NCBI RefSeq assembly: GCF_031143425.1
Contig: NC_090450.1
Location: 218,995,442 to 219,059,441, forward strand
DNA: 64,000 nucleotides
Source: Pleurodeles waltl
Lineage: Eukaryota; Chordata; Amphibia; Caudata; Salamandridae
Reading direction: 5' to 3'
Every line of letters begins with the position of its first letter. The first letter of the stretch is position 1. This document shows, in pieces, positions 1 to 11,775 of the stretch. Under the pieces are notes generated by a model. It saw only the letters and a list, made by a program, of their open reading frames with translations, ran no database searches and was not told the origin of the DNA. A program made the translations under genes and the position numbers.

Positions 1-1083
1 GACTGGTTATGGGGTTGGTTCTAAGTTTTGGATGGTGTGGGTGGAGACATGCCATACAGGTGTATGTGGTGGTAGAGAAGTAATGGTGACCTACTAGTGT
101 CCAGCCCTCCAGTGATTCCAGTGAGGCCCTCTGGATGCAGACCTTCTCCTGCCATTTGTCAACTGTGGGAGAAGAGGTGGGGGTCCACTGCCAGTCTTCA
201 TGGTGGCAATGTGGTGCCTAGATGCCATTGCACGCACCTTCCCCTATAGGTCGTTCCACCTCTTTCTCATGTCATCACTTGTGCGTGGATAGGTTCTCAC
301 AGAGTTCACCTTGTCCACGATTCTCTGCCATAGCTCCATCTTCCTGGCAATGGATATCTGCTGGACCTGTGTACCAAACCTCTGTGGCCCTACCCTGGCG
401 ATTTCGTCTACCATGACCCGCAACACCTCATCAGTGAAACGGGGTTCCTTTGTGGTGACATGGCGATTGTGTAGTGGGTGTTGTGAAGAGGATGGAATGT
501 TTAGTGGGGATGCAGGTTGTGTGTGTATGTGGGATGCTGTGAAGTAGCGATTAAATGCAGTATTGTTGTGTGTTTTTGGTGTAGAGGTGTGGTGTTTGGT
601 GTGTGATGTGTGAAGGGTGTATAGGTGGTTGTCTTTTGTGTGTGCAGTTCTAGAGATTTGTGGGTTGGCAAAGTATAGCAGATTTTAGGATTTTGCTGAG
701 ACTTGTGCGTTGTGTAGGGGTGTGTTTTACAGTGCCGTTTGTGGGTGTGTATGGTGTGTGTATGTGTATCAGGTGTGGGGTTTTCAATCTGGCAATATTG
801 GCTTCTCTTGTTGTGTAGTGGCAAAATTGACTGCGGTGGTCCGCACTGCCAATGGGTTCCAATGTTGAGTGACGGCTGTGGTGACTCGTGGGTCGTAATT
901 TGGAAGGCGGTTTGTTGGAGGCGTGGGACCGACTCTCCCCCACCTTTGTTGGCTCTGGCAGAGTTGTACTTCTGGCTGCTTTTTGGCGGTTTTGTTTTTG
1001 TGACTCATTATATGGCGGACGAATTGCCGCTTCTGCGGTGGTCTTTTGGAGGCAGTCTCCGCAGCGATCTCGTAATGAGGGCC
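1..1083 (-). mobile_element. PIF/Harbinger element, terminal fragment
   Basis: The plus-strand right edge reads GTAATGAGGGCC at 1072-1083. Read on the minus strand this is a GGCCCTCATTAC terminus like those of the Harbinger copies at 31314 and 58146. Inward, about 500-830 is the same CACA-rich leader seen at 31600-31900 and 58440-58740, and 100-465 encodes the same Myb/SANT-like domain. The window starts inside the element, so its other end is not seen. Unlike the other copies it lacks the inner GGCGGTAAAA part of the terminus. Confidence 0.8.
100..468 (-). pseudogene. Harbinger Myb/SANT-like gene A, broken exon 1
   Basis: This is a decayed copy of the first exon of the Myb/SANT-like gene that is better preserved at 58745-59123. 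The minus-strand frame at 426-244 keeps the helix-rich core (LRVMVDEIARV, ARKMELWQRIVDKVN, MRKRWNDL), a trihelix/SANT-type DNA-binding fold found in Harbinger accessory proteins. A one-base frame change near 447 separates the initiator region from the core, and a stop codon follows RKRWNDL near 248. Recognisable sequence continues in frame after that stop towards about 100. The family role, in known Harbingers, is to carry the transposase to the nucleus and to DNA ends. This copy cannot make the full domain. Confidence 0.75.
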
Positions 1084-3850
1084 TAAGTCACTTTGCAGCT
1101 GTGCCCTAGCTGAAAACACTGGTTTCCTCTCTGATAATATAAGTCTCAGCTTTTGTGCAGTGATATTTGTTAGGATTGGTGCCTCAGTCATAATAGCCAT
1201 GCTATCTTCCCTGCTTGTCAGATATATTAACTGTATATTAACAATGCACTTTCTAAGATTTGGATGAGTGGTCATATTAGCAAAAATGTTGATTGCTTAA
1301 AGAATCACATTGTGTGTTATTAAGCATTTGTTTCTGGATTTGGCCTATGTATTTAAGACTCCACCTGAAAGCTAAGCAGCCAAAACAAATATGTTTTATT
1401 TGACAAACTGTGTGTATTGTAAATAACTTTTGTTACTCTAAAACCGTAATGCAGACTTGTAAACTCCTAAACTAGCCATTGTGTAGTTGCCAGAAAGGCA
1501 AGGAAAAGATATCTAAACCAAATGCAACATAATAGGTCTGGGACCAATGACCGAATGACTAATAGACCATGCAGAGTTGTATTTATTAAGATTTGTACAA
1601 TGTTTCTGACAAAGTTTAATTTCCTTAAGCCTCCTGTACCCCGAGAACTGCCAATAGGAGTATGTATCATGCATGACTAGATTGTTCACGAGTGAAAACT
1701 GAACACAGTGTACAAGGACAATTTAGAAACAATTGAAGTTGAAATGTTTTGTTGATGTACCTCTCATTTGGTCACAGATGTTCACCTTTGGTTGCATAGA
1801 ATAGTATGCAAACCATGTATTTTCAACATCACACAACTTAAGAAACCTTGTGGAGGATGACAGGACTCCTCCATGTCACTGCCTAGCTCAGAAAATGCAC
1901 AGAAGATACTTTTTCAGAGTTCTGCCATTTTTACATCATGTACTGGTATATTGGTAGTAATCATGTTTCTCTGTATGTGTTGTTCTGGATCTCCTGAGAG
2001 TGGGGATACTATATGTGTATGGGTTTTTTGTTGGTTTGGGGACACAAAGGAATAATCTATACACAGCACTGGCTTGCAAATTCAGAAGCAACTTGAGACA
2101 CTGGGCCTCATTTAGAGATTGGAACAGCAGACTGTAGTACAGTAGCACTGTAAATTAACTGGTCTCCCACTCCAACCAAAGCTATGGTTCACCCACTTTA
2201 TTCACAGATGGGGAAACCACTAGGCATTTGTCAGAATTCTCGGCTGGCTCAGCTGTTGGAAAATTATGACCTGGCAACCTGGACATCACAAGGATATTAG
2301 ATCAATGCATTTGAAGAGAACCCTATCAATGGTGGGCATTTGGATTATTGTATTTCTTACTCTGGACCACTGTGTCTCTGCTGTTGGAAACCCATCAGCC
2401 ACAGTCTGTCTTTTCCATGCCTCTGAAAGCCAACCCTAAAAAGAGTGGACTTTTTAACATATATATTTTTTTTGTCAAGTAAAATGAGTGCTGGACCCTA
2501 AGAGCAAGGCAAACATCCATGATTATTAAAGATTTAGAAAGAAAAATGCTTCTGTGATATGATTGCACACAATGAACTGGGACTTGTCCCTGAGTAATTA
2601 CCTATTACTGAGATTAGTTCATCCATTCCACCCATTACTTTTATGAATTCCATGATTACCCGTTTGGCACTAGAGGTTGTTGAAAGTCCCCTCGCTGCAC
2701 TGAGAGATCATTAGGTAGCTGTAAACATTAGACGTCCTGGTCACGAATATGAATTAACTCCAGCTGCATCTCTCTAAATCTGTGCAAGGAGATTTTCTGG
2801 GAAGATCTAGTGTATTACATCTTCAAAGGACATAATAATTATTCAGAGAATATTTATCCCGTTTTGGAGACTGCATCCATCTAGGAAAGTGTGTGGTGAG
2901 CTAGGTTACATGAGATGAAGTAGTCTGCCCTGTTTCAATAACTATATAATTGTTTTCAAAACTGATTAACAGGTCTGCTCTTTTAATATTGTTGTAATTA
3001 TAGAATAAATTTAAGTTTTAGATTCTTGTTTGTTTCCCAGGCGATAAACATTGTTGAAATATTATTCTTATGATATATTTAACAAATAAAGGTAGTACAT
3101 TTTCATTACTTTTGTGATATGTTTACATTGTGTAAATCGGTCCATCAACTTATGTTCCAAATCATCTGATTGTGACTGTAAATTAAGTGAAAACAAGGAA
3201 AACAAATGGACCAATTGAACACCAACATCAATTCTTTAAACAATGTCATTTTAGTTATCGATTTCTCATAAAATAAAAAATAGGAAAATGTTTATACAGT
3301 TCATTGATATAAACTTTACACATAGGCAGGCGTAGTAAACGTAATACTGTCTTAACAAGTCCAAATCTCTAGCCAGCTCATTTCACTTCAGTGTTGACAG
3401 CTGACCTCTCAGATGTAGTTTCCTTTATTAATTTGAAAAGAAGGAGAATGATGTGCTGCTGCTCTGAAAGTTTTTCTTTCAAAGTGCTGAAAAATTACTA
3501 AGCTTTTGCCAGCATGCTGTGCTTCATCCTCAATTAGGTTTGGAATGGCGCCATATTTGGCAACTGGTGCAGAGGCTTGGGTTTTATACCAAATTTGCTC
3601 TCATCCCTTTGTGATCATAGATTCATCATGTAGTAGTTGAAGATAATCACACATTTTCCAAAGAAGTAATCAGAAGACCATCCTGAAGTAGTTACTGTAA
3701 TGACTCTGGAATCATCTCATTTAAATATTTCACCCTCAGGATGGTTTCGGATGACTTCGCTGGATAATTACAGGAATAGCCGGGCTGAAGTCATCAGATG
3801 ACTTCAGAATGACTCCAGTAAGATCTTTCTTTTTGACTTGGGTACACAAG
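1084..3850. other. unassigned, no gene seen
   Basis: AT-rich DNA between the Harbinger terminus and the gypsy LTR. The open frames are short (the longest are about 60-70 codons) and show no motif I recognise. Around 3670-3830 there are repeated ATGACTT/AAGTCAT words that could be eroded repeat DNA. I see no splice-flanked exon or RNA gene. Confidence 0.5.
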
Positions 3851-4045
3851 TGTGGTGCGTAGATCAAATGTAGATCTACATTCGATCTACATCATAAGGG
3901 AACGTTGGAAGGAAAGGTTCAGTGGGCGGTGGTTGGAAGCAGTCGACGGTCCTGGAAAGGAAGTTACCGACATTGGCTCCTGTAACAAACAGTTTATTTT
4001 CCTGAATAAAGAAGTGCTTTTACCAGATTGTCGTCCATCATTACA
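3851..4045 (+). repeat. gypsy 5' LTR
   Basis: Begins TGTGGTG and ends ATTACA, and is repeated at 11776-11970 with the same length. It contains a hairpin-forming repeat of GTAGATC-type arms near its start and an AATAAA at about 4003-4008 (CTGAATAAAGAAG), a likely poly(A) signal. Confidence 0.88.
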
Positions 4046-4062
4046 ATGGCGACGAGACGGCA
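4046..4062 (+). promoter_or_regulatory. candidate primer binding site
   Basis: TGGCGACGAGACGG starts one base after the 5' LTR. Its TGG start and position are those expected of a tRNA primer binding site. I do not assign the tRNA. Confidence 0.6.
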
Positions 4063-4757
4063 GGAGCGGTGTTGGTGTAGCCGTGGTCGGCGGCGCGTGT
4101 TTCCGGATTCGTGTTGCTGTGTGGGTCCTGTGCTGTGTATTCCTGTCAACGATCAATGAAGATTGAGGACGTGCTGTATTTCCTTCTGGATGATCTGCTG
4201 CAGTGATTACGAAGTATTTCCTGGAAATTGGGTGAATTTGGAGACAGCAACAAGCATGGAATTCTGGGTAGGAGTGTGCCCAAATTCCTTTTGAAAGCAC
4301 GTACACAGCGTGCAGCGGACATCTTTGAAGATTGGGAAGGTTTTAATTTCCTTAACTGGTTATATAGTGATAGGCACACCTCATGTCTATGATACGAAAA
4401 TAAATTTCTATTGGTATTGCATTTACCATGGTGATAGGCACACCTTTGTGCCCGTCGGATGTGCATTAACTATGGTGATAGGCACACCATTGTCCCTGTT
4501 GAATGCACATAATATTTTCCATCTATTTCTACTGGAACACTATTTTGTAGTCATTCACTTGGATATTTAAAAAACCAATACACTTTTCTTCACTGAAATT
4601 GGCAAAGCTTGTGCTGATAGCACTGGATTAATTTGATTATTGATTGGGGAGTTGTATTTTTTTATCTGGTTGTGTTTTCCTACATCTATATACATACAGG
4701 ACTGTTAGAAAAAAAAATATATATTTTCTAAAAAATTTTTTGTTGCGTTGTGTAAAA
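4063..4757 (+). other. gypsy 5' leader with repeated 14-mer
   Basis: Untranslated leader between the primer binding site and gag. The word GTGATAGGCACACC occurs three times, at 4367-4380, 4431-4444 and 4475-4488. Short open frames here show no family motif. A packaging or translation role is possible but not shown. Confidence 0.5.
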
Positions 4758-5330
4758 TGTTGAGTATTCAACCGCCACTATTTTTCTTAAATGAACCAGG
4801 AGATCCTCCTGTTCAATAGGAATTGTGGTTGGATTTATTTGAGGCATACATAGATGTATTGGAAGAAGGTGAATGTTCACCTGAAAGACATTTGTCATTG
4901 CTTAAACATCGGTTGGGGACTGTTGGTTTGAGGAAATTTAAAATTTTGCCATCTGTAGAAAATGTGAATGGAGAAGATGTGTACAAGTGTGCATTAAAAC
5001 AGTTACAGGAAAGGTATGGTAGGATGATTAATGTAGTTATGGAAAGATATAAGTTTTATTCCAGAGACCAGAAGGTGGGTGAATCTATTGAGCAGAATAT
5101 GGCAGTATTAAGAGGCCTTGCAGTTACTTGTGCATTCTGTTGTCGGGAGTAACAAAACTGGGACGAATAAGAATATAAAATTGTGTTTTAGGTGTGGTGC
5201 CAGCTTGCATTTTGGTAACTTTTAGTGAATGTCCAGCTGTTGGCAAAATTTGCAGTACTTGCAAGAAAAAAGGACATTTTGCATGAGTTTGTAAAAGTTT
5301 TGGGAGGAAGGTGAGTTGCATTGTGGAGAG
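4758..5330 (+). pseudogene. gag: gypsy Gag, broken
   Basis: Nucleocapsid/capsid protein of the gypsy element. The frame opens with ATG at 4758, meets a TAG at about 4818, then stays open to about 5150 (WLDLFEAYIDVLEEGE, then a helical region ending CAFCCRE). Further on, in another frame, a pair of zinc-knuckle segments can be read near 5186-5300: CFRCGASLHFGN, then a CCHC knuckle starting CSTCKKKGHFA whose last part is interrupted by a TGA. Capsid plus two knuckles is ordinary for vertebrate Ty3/gypsy Gag. At least three breaks make it non-functional. Confidence 0.75.
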
Positions 5331-6040
5331 CGTGGATGATGATGAAATTGAGGAAGGTATGCAGAATATGGTGTTGAGTATTCAAAGTAGTAATGTTAAG
5401 GGAAGAGACCATCAGTTCCCAAGTGTTCCTTAAGTATTGATGGCGTTCAGATGGAGGTCATGGTGGACTCGTGTGCATGGTACAGTATAATGGGGAAACT
5501 GGTATTTCATCAATTATGGCCTGGAAGAGAGTTACAAAAAACTAAAATAAGCCCTTGTAGCTGTCCAGGACATAAAATTGCGATTGTGGGAAAAATGCAG
5601 GCAGAAATTGAGTTTGCTGGGAAGAAGTGTTTAGGAGAGGTTCTCATAGCTGAAAGTGGGAGGACGATTTTAGGTTGGCCACATATATGTGAATTGGGGT
5701 TGAAAGTAGACCCTAGTGCCAGTCCGCCAGTATACACTGTGAGTGTGGATAAGTTGCAGAATGATTTGTACTCTGAATTAAAGAAAATGTCTCCAACAGT
5801 TTTTAGATGTCATTTGAGGAGTATGAAAAATGTCCAGCATACAAGTGTATTGCAAGAGAATGCTGTTCCCGTAAGACAAAAGTTGAGGAATGTTCCCTTT
5901 AATTATAGAGGGAAATTAAAGGAAATGATATGGGATTTGTGTGGCAGGGATTTTATTGAACCCATTGAGTGCTCAGATTGGGTTTCTCCGATTGTAATTT
6001 CAGTGAAGTCTAGTGGGGACCTTAAGCTGTGTGTTGACCT
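5331..6040 (+). pseudogene. pol: gypsy Pol, protease and N-terminal reverse transcriptase
   Basis: The open frame from 5451 carries an aspartic protease with VDSCA in place of the usual DSGA or DTGA, and a C-terminal ILGWPHICELGL segment. It then enters reverse transcriptase (DFIEPIECSDWVSPIV, GDLKLCVDL). The frame is cut at 6040, exactly where the LINE begins, and the missing continuation (QALNDLIWVDAFPLPNL) resumes at 9317 beyond the LINE. The Gly-to-Cys change in the protease triad would be expected to impair activity. Apart from the insertion this section is open. Confidence 0.85.
6034..6040 (+). repeat. target-site duplication, left of LINE
   Basis: TTGACCT here matches TTGACCT at 9310-9316. 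Removing one copy and the LINE restores continuity of the gypsy reading frame across the site, which supports this as the insertion duplication. Confidence 0.85.
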
Positions 6041-7038
6041 CCTAACCGGGTTCTGGCCAGGAGTCCACTTGGCTCCACCAGCCTTCCCCCGTGCCCCTGA
6101 TACTGCCGACTGCCGCCTGGACAGCAGTACGAGGCCCTCCACCACCCACAGGCACCCGTCTGAGCCTCATCCCTGGTGCCTAGTGGTAGGCATTTCCTGG
6201 TTCACGTAAGTAATTCCTTTTGTGTTTTTGTATTTTGTATTGTTGTTGTATTGCCGTTTTTGCATTTATTTTCTTATAGCCATTTTTTATCTGACCCTTT
6301 GTGAATTTTCTGTGCTGTTCACATAGCGTGTTTCTGCCCTGTGACCCCCTGTATCTCTTTTGTTGCCTGTTTTTGCTGCCCGTTTTTCTACCGGCTCCTG
6401 CCGGTCACTTTCCCCCTGCCGCTGCGTCCCCACCCCCCTCGCACACTCATTGGCCCTCCCTCCCGGCTCCCAGCTGCTCCACCCTCCCACCCCACCCTCT
6501 TAATGGCGGCCGCTGCGCGGAGCCCCGTGTGACTTCCTGACCGGGTTCTGGCCAGGAGTCCACTTGGCTCCACAAGCCTGCCCCCGTGCCCCTGATCCTG
6601 CCGACTGCTGCCTGGACAGCAGTTCGAGGACCTCCACCACCCGCAGGCACCCGCCTGCGCCTCATCCCTGGTGCCTAGTGGTAGAGATTTCCTGGTTCGC
6701 GTAAGTAATTCTTTCGTGTTTTTGTATTTTGTATTGTCGTTGTATTTCCGTTTTTTGCATCAATTTTCTTATAGCCATCTTTTATCTGACCCTTTGTGAA
6801 TTTTCTGGGCTGTTCGCATAGCATGTTTCTGCCCCCGTGCCCCCCTGTATCTCTTTCGTTGCCTATTTTCGCCACCCGTTTTTCTACCGGCTCCTGCTGG
6901 TCACTTTCCCCCTGCCGCTGCATCCCCTGCGGCCCTGCCCCGCTCGCACACCCATTGGCCACCCTCCCGCTCCCGGATGCTCCACACTCCCACCCCACCC
7001 TCTTAAAGGCAGCTGCTGCGCGGAGCCCCGTGTGACTT
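6041..7038 (+). repeat. two tandem monomers at the LINE 5' end
   Basis: Unit 1 (6041-6535, 495 bp) and unit 2 (6536-7038, 503 bp) share the same order of landmarks: CCGGGTTCTGGCCAGGAGTC, a poly-pyrimidine stretch, TTTGTGAATTTTCTG and a GC-rich end GCGCGGAGCCCCGTGTGAC. A third unit begins CCTGACC at 7039 but is cut after about 7 bases. Tandem 5' monomers act as promoters in some LINEs; here that is inference. Confidence 0.8.
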
Positions 7039-7045
7039 CCTGACC

Positions 7046-9211
7046 TTCTCCAAACCCCCCACACACCACCACCAACACACCACACCCTGACGCATGTGGG
7101 ACAAGATCCCCACAGAACACCTGAACGCTCAACTCGCTCAGAAATCCCCCAACACCAACGACCCCAACATTGCTGCCCATAACCTCACACAATGGATTAT
7201 AACCTGCGCAGACTCACTCGCCCCTCTTAGAAGAAACATCACCACCCGCAACTTCAAGAACGCCCCCTGGTTCACCACTGAACTCCAAGCCTCCGAGCAT
7301 GAATACCATAAAACAGAGAAAGCTTGGCGACAGGAACCCTCGACCACCAAGTTCTCCACCCTCAAAACCACCATTCGCAAACATCACCAACACATATGCA
7401 CCACCAAAAGGGCATACTACAAGGAATGCATAGACAGTAACTCACACAACAGCAAGGAACTCTTTACCATCATCAAAGAGCTCTCCAAACCCAAAGCCAG
7501 CAACATCGACCCCACTCACACACAACACCTCTGCAACTCCCTCTCCAACCACTTCCACCTAAAAATCTTAGACATAGACAACAGCTTCACACCACAGGCA
7601 CTCGCCACCTCCACCACCGACACGATCAGCAACGACTCACCCCCCCAAACCTACTGCACACCTGGGCCCCTACCAACGACAAAGAATCTGAAATAACGAT
7701 GAATTCCATCCACTCAGGCTCCCCCTCGGGCCCCTGCCCCCACTGCATTTTCAACAAAGCCAGCACAACCATTGCTCCTAAGCTTTGCGCCGTAATCAAC
7801 AGCTCTTTCGCCGCCGCCACCTTCCCAGACTCCTGGAAGCACGCAGAAGTCACCACAGTCCTGAAAAAGCCCAAAGCAGACCCTGATGACCTCACCAACT
7901 ACTGCCCAATTTCGCTTCTCCCCTTACCCGCCAAGGTCGCTGAGAAACTAGTGAACACCCGCCTGTCTCACTCCCTAGAGGAAAGCAACGCACTCAACGC
8001 CTCCCAGTCTGGATTCCGCAAGAACCAAAGTACTGAGACTGCCCTCGTCTCATGCACTGATGAAATCAGAACCAGAGTCGACAAGGGCGAGACGGTCGCA
8101 CTCATCCTTCTGGACCTCTCCGCTGCCTTCAATACTGTCTTCCACCAAATACTCAGCACACTCCTATACAACGCAGGTATTCGACACAAGGCCCTAGCTC
8201 GGCTTGCCTCCTTCCTCACCGAAAGAACCCAGAAAGTCCACCTTCCTCCCTTCCACTCCCCAGCCACCAATATCATCTGCGGAGTCCCCCAAAGGTCCTC
8301 CCTCAGCCCCACCCTTTTCAACATTTACATGGCCCCGCTCACCACCATCCTTCGGCCACACGGAATCACCATCATATCCTCCGCAGACGACACCCAACTC
8401 GTCATCTCCCTCACCCGTAACCCTACCACCGCCAAAACCAACCTCCACACCGGACTCCTTGACACCGCCAAATGGATGACAGCAAACCACCTCAAGCTAA
8501 ATTCCATCAAAACCCGACATCATCATCTTCGGCCACAACAAAACTATATGGGACTACTCCTGGTGGCCCACCGCCCTAGGATCCCCACCAACGTCCGCAA
8601 CCCATGCAAACAACCTTGGCATCATATTGGATTCCTCCCTCTCCATGACCCAGCAAATCAACGCCATCACCTCCTCCTGTTTCAACACCATCCGCATGCT
8701 ACGAAAAACCTTCAAATGGATTCCCATAGAGACCAGAAAGACCGTCACCCATGCACTCATCAGCAGCAGGCTAGACTACGGAAACGCCCTCTATGCCGGC
8801 ATCACAGTCAAGCTCAAGCAAAAACTCCAGAGGATCCAGAACGCAGCCGCCCACCTCATCCTGGACATCCCACGCCATGAACACATCTCCTCACACCTCA
8901 GATCCCTTAACTGGCTTCCGATCCACAAAAGGATCACCTTCAAAATCCTCGTCCACGCACCCAAATCCCTCCATAACACTGGACCAACCTACCTCAACGA
9001 AAGAGTGAACTTCCACACTCCCACTCGCCACCTCCGCTCCGCTGACCTCGCACTCGCCATAGTCCACCGCATCCAACACGCCACCACCGGAGGCAGATCC
9101 TTCTCCTACCTCGCCCCCAAAACCTGGAATTCCATCCGCACCAACCTCCGCAAGACTCAGAACCTCCTGCTCTTCAGAAAACACCTCAAGACATGGCTTT
9201 TTGAACAGTAA
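7046..9211 (+). pseudogene. LINE ORF2, reverse transcriptase and C-terminal domain
   Basis: ORF2 of an L2-type LINE, read in at least three frames. 7094-7696 is the pre-RT linker (NAPWFTTELQ, KRAYYKECI). 7699 to about 8510 is reverse transcriptase, with SGFRKNQSTETALV, LLDLSAAFNTVFH, GVPQRSSLSPTLFNIYM and a catalytic SADDTQL where most L2 elements have YADDTQL. After a frame change near 8508 the C-terminal part (8627-9211) has SSRLDYGNALYAG, LQRIQNAAAHLI and LRSLNWLPIHKRI. The N-terminal endonuclease is missing. Replacement of the Tyr in the catalytic box and the frame changes argue against activity. Confidence 0.85.
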
Positions 9212-9309
9212 TCGGCCTCCCCTCCCCCCTCCTCCTTTTTCCCACCCAGCGCCTTGAGACCCTTACGGGTGAGTAGCACGTTCTATACATTTTTTGATTG
9301 ATTGATTGA

Positions 9310-9316
9310 TTGACCT
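9310..9316 (+). repeat. target-site duplication, right of LINE
   Basis: TTGACCT, the partner of 6034-6040. Confidence 0.85.
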
Positions 9317-10372
9317 GCAGGCACTCAACGATTTGATTTGGGTAGACGCATTTCCATTGCCAAATTTGCAGGAATTGATGTCCTACACTGGAGATGCTAC
9401 AGTATTTCCAACTATTGATTTGGTGAGTGCATATCATCAAACACCTTTGAAACCCGAGTCCAAACATTGCACAGCGTTTATTACACCAGAAGGAATGTTC
9501 CAGTATAAAAGGATGCCATTTGGATTAGCTAGTGCATCTGCAGTTTTTCAAAGGGAGTTATCCAAAATACTTTCAGATGGAAAGGGTGCAAACGTGTTCC
9601 AAGACGATATATTAGTATATGGAAAGGATAAAATTGAGCATGACAGTAATTTAAAGGCAGTTTTGCAGGCACTAAGAGACTTCAGACTAACAGTTAAAGA
9701 TCAAAAGTGCAAATTTGGAGAGAGCTGGGTGGAATATTTAGGCCATATCATCTCTAAGGAGGGAATTCCACCTAAGATTAGACATGTATAGGTTATTCGT
9801 GAAGCTCCAGAACATAAGTGTAAGGAACAATTTCTATCATTTTAAGGATTAGCTGAATTTTACTGTTGTTTCGTGGAAAACTTTGCATCCAAAATGGAGA
9901 ACGTTTGTGCTTTGCTGAGGAAAAATGGGACATTTTGCTGGGAACAAATACATGCCAAGGAATTTGCAACTATAAAAGAAGAAATTGTGAATGCATCTTG
10001 TCTAAGATCCTTTGATGAGACTACTGAATGTACTATATCAGTGGATGCTTGTCGATATGGTATTGGAGCAGTATTGTCTCAACAAAAGAAAGGGAACTCA
10101 TGGGTAGTTGCATATGCATCTGGTAGTCTATCTCATGCAGAGAGGAACTATTCTGTGATTGAAAAAGAGCTGTTGGATACTACTTGGGCTGTGCAACGAT
10201 TTAGAATGTATCTATGGGGGCTCAAATTTAAAATTTGTACAGATCACAAGCCTCTTGTTAACATTTTGAGTTCGGGAGGGGGAATGAACCTTACTCCAAG
10301 GTTAGCAAGGCTGGCTTCAAGATTTTATCTTGAAGGGGTGGCCATCGGAACAGAGTTTGCAAGGTGAATGTA
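9313..10372 (+). pseudogene. pol: gypsy Pol, reverse transcriptase (rest) and RNase H
   Basis: Continues the interrupted gypsy polymerase. It includes TIDLVSAYHQ, MPFGLASASAVFQREL and the catalytic FQDDILVYG (FxDD form), then a TAG at 9789. After a further stop near 9843 the same frame reopens as RNase H (9873-10367), with VDACRYGIGAVLSQ, SVIEKELLDTTWAV and CTDHKPLVNI, which supply acidic catalytic residues. Order and motifs are those of Ty3/gypsy. Nonsense codons between and after the domains show decay. Confidence 0.88.
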
Positions 10373-11630
10373 GTACGTACTGGAAGGTTAAAGAAGAATT
10401 GTCAGTGTTGAATGACATTATATTGAGAGGTGATACAATTGTGCCTCCCTGTTGTATGCATGGCACTATTGTCAGGGTGGGGCATGAAGGTCATGGTGGC
10501 ATGGCAATTATTAGGAGGAAGATTAAAGAAATCTTTTGATGGCCAGATATGGATGGCATGGTGGACCATTGGGTAAGAGAATGTGGTAAATGTATGTTGA
10601 GTGATAAATCTGTGAAACCATTAGTGGTGCCATTACAAATGGTTGAACTGCCTGATGGCCTGTGGCTTAAAGTTGCGATAGATTTTATGGGGGCGTTTGT
10701 TACTTTACCTGCTAATGAAGCATATGCTATTGTCCTGATTGATTATTTTTCCAAATGGCCGGTGTTCGTATGGTTGGCAATATAACCACTGATACTATTG
10801 AATTTTCAAATGATGTGTTTGATGGAAAGGCATGCTCGAAGCGACTGTTTCAGACAATGGGGTGCAACTTACCTCTGAAAAAATGCAATCCTTTTTGAAG
10901 AGCTGTGGTGTGAATCATGTGAGGGTATCATTGTATCATCCTGAGGGAAATGGTCAGGTCGAAAGATTTAACAAAGTAATCAAGGAAGCTATACAATTAG
11001 CTTTGGCATCTAATTTATCCTGGAAGGAGTCCATCCAAAGTATGTTGTTATCTTACAGGATTACACCACATTCAGTTACTGGCAAAACACCTTTTGAGCT
11101 TTTAAGGGGTCTGAAACCATCTTCTAGATTAATTCCTTGATAGTTATGAACAGAAAACAAAGGAGTTTGGATGGAAATGATTTTAGTTCTGTGAGGAAAC
11201 AAGTGCAAGAGTACCAAGGTAAAGTGCTGAGGAGTGTTAACAATGGAAAAACAGTGCCGAGGTTGGTGGTTGGACAGTATGTATGCGTAAAGAATCACGG
11301 ATTGATATATAAAGGAGATGCTCGATGGTGCATCCTGTGAAGGTTGTGAAGGTTTTGGATGGTGCTGATCAACTTGAAGAAGGGAGAATACGTAATTTGC
11401 GGCATGTGAGTTTGTTTAAAGCGTGTGGTATTCCCGAACGGAAGGGGTGCAAGGATCCAGATGAATCTAATGGGTACTTATGGGGAGATGATTCCATATT
11501 GCAATCAGATGAAGTGCGTTCTGGTGGTGTTGATGAGAGTGAGTCTAGGTATCGTGGGAATAGTATGAAACCTATTCGGAAAAGTCAGAGAGAAAGGAAG
11601 TTACCAGGCATTTCAATGAGTTTGTGATGG
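10373..11630 (+). pseudogene. pol: gypsy integrase, broken
   Basis: Integrase of the gypsy element in several frames. 10330-10539 holds the zinc-binding N-terminus (VGHEGHGGMAIIRRKI). After a TGA at 10540 it continues with VRECGKCML. The DDE core follows: VAIDFMGAF and LIDYFSKWP up to about 10785, then in another frame from 10832 VSDNGVQLTSEKM and HPEGNGQVERFNKVIKEA. 11137-11627 is the C-terminal region, ending in a basic RKSQRERK segment. The D and E residues are visible, but at least two stops and two frame changes separate them. Confidence 0.85.
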
Positions 11631-11760
11631 GAAGTAAATAAGTAGTTGTTATGGTACTTCAATTTAGAAATAATGTGTATATGTATATATTGTTATGTGT
11701 TGCTCCATACATAAAAAAAAAACATAATAATAATAAGATAATTTGTTCTTTTGTGTTTTG

Positions 11761-11775
11761 ATAAGGGGAAAGATG
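11761..11775 (+). promoter_or_regulatory. gypsy polypurine tract
   Basis: AAGGGGAAAGATG lies directly before the 3' LTR start TGTGGTG, the normal place for the plus-strand primer. Confidence 0.75.

Larger units (their letters stand above)
6041..9309 (+). mobile_element. L2-clade non-LTR retrotransposon (LINE)
   Basis: Inserted in the gypsy reverse transcriptase with a 7-bp TSD. It starts with two tandem units of about 500 bp (6041-6535 and 6536-7038), then runs directly into the linker before the reverse transcriptase domain. It ends in a 3' tail GCGCCTTGAGACCC followed by a GATT/ATTG microsatellite (about 9291-9315), as in L2/CR1-type LINEs. The apurinic-like endonuclease domain expected at the start of ORF2 is absent. 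Two or more frame changes break ORF2. Confidence 0.88.

Noticed and set aside
501..943. Thr/His-rich ORFs on the minus strand, and matching ones at 31553-31856 and 58352-58817
   Set aside because: They lie in the CACA-rich Harbinger leader and lack any conserved frame or domain; low-complexity by-products.
6301..7043. Pro-rich ORFs repeated in the LINE 5' monomers
   Set aside because: Repeated because the monomers are tandem; Pro/Ser-rich with no domain and not joined to ORF2.
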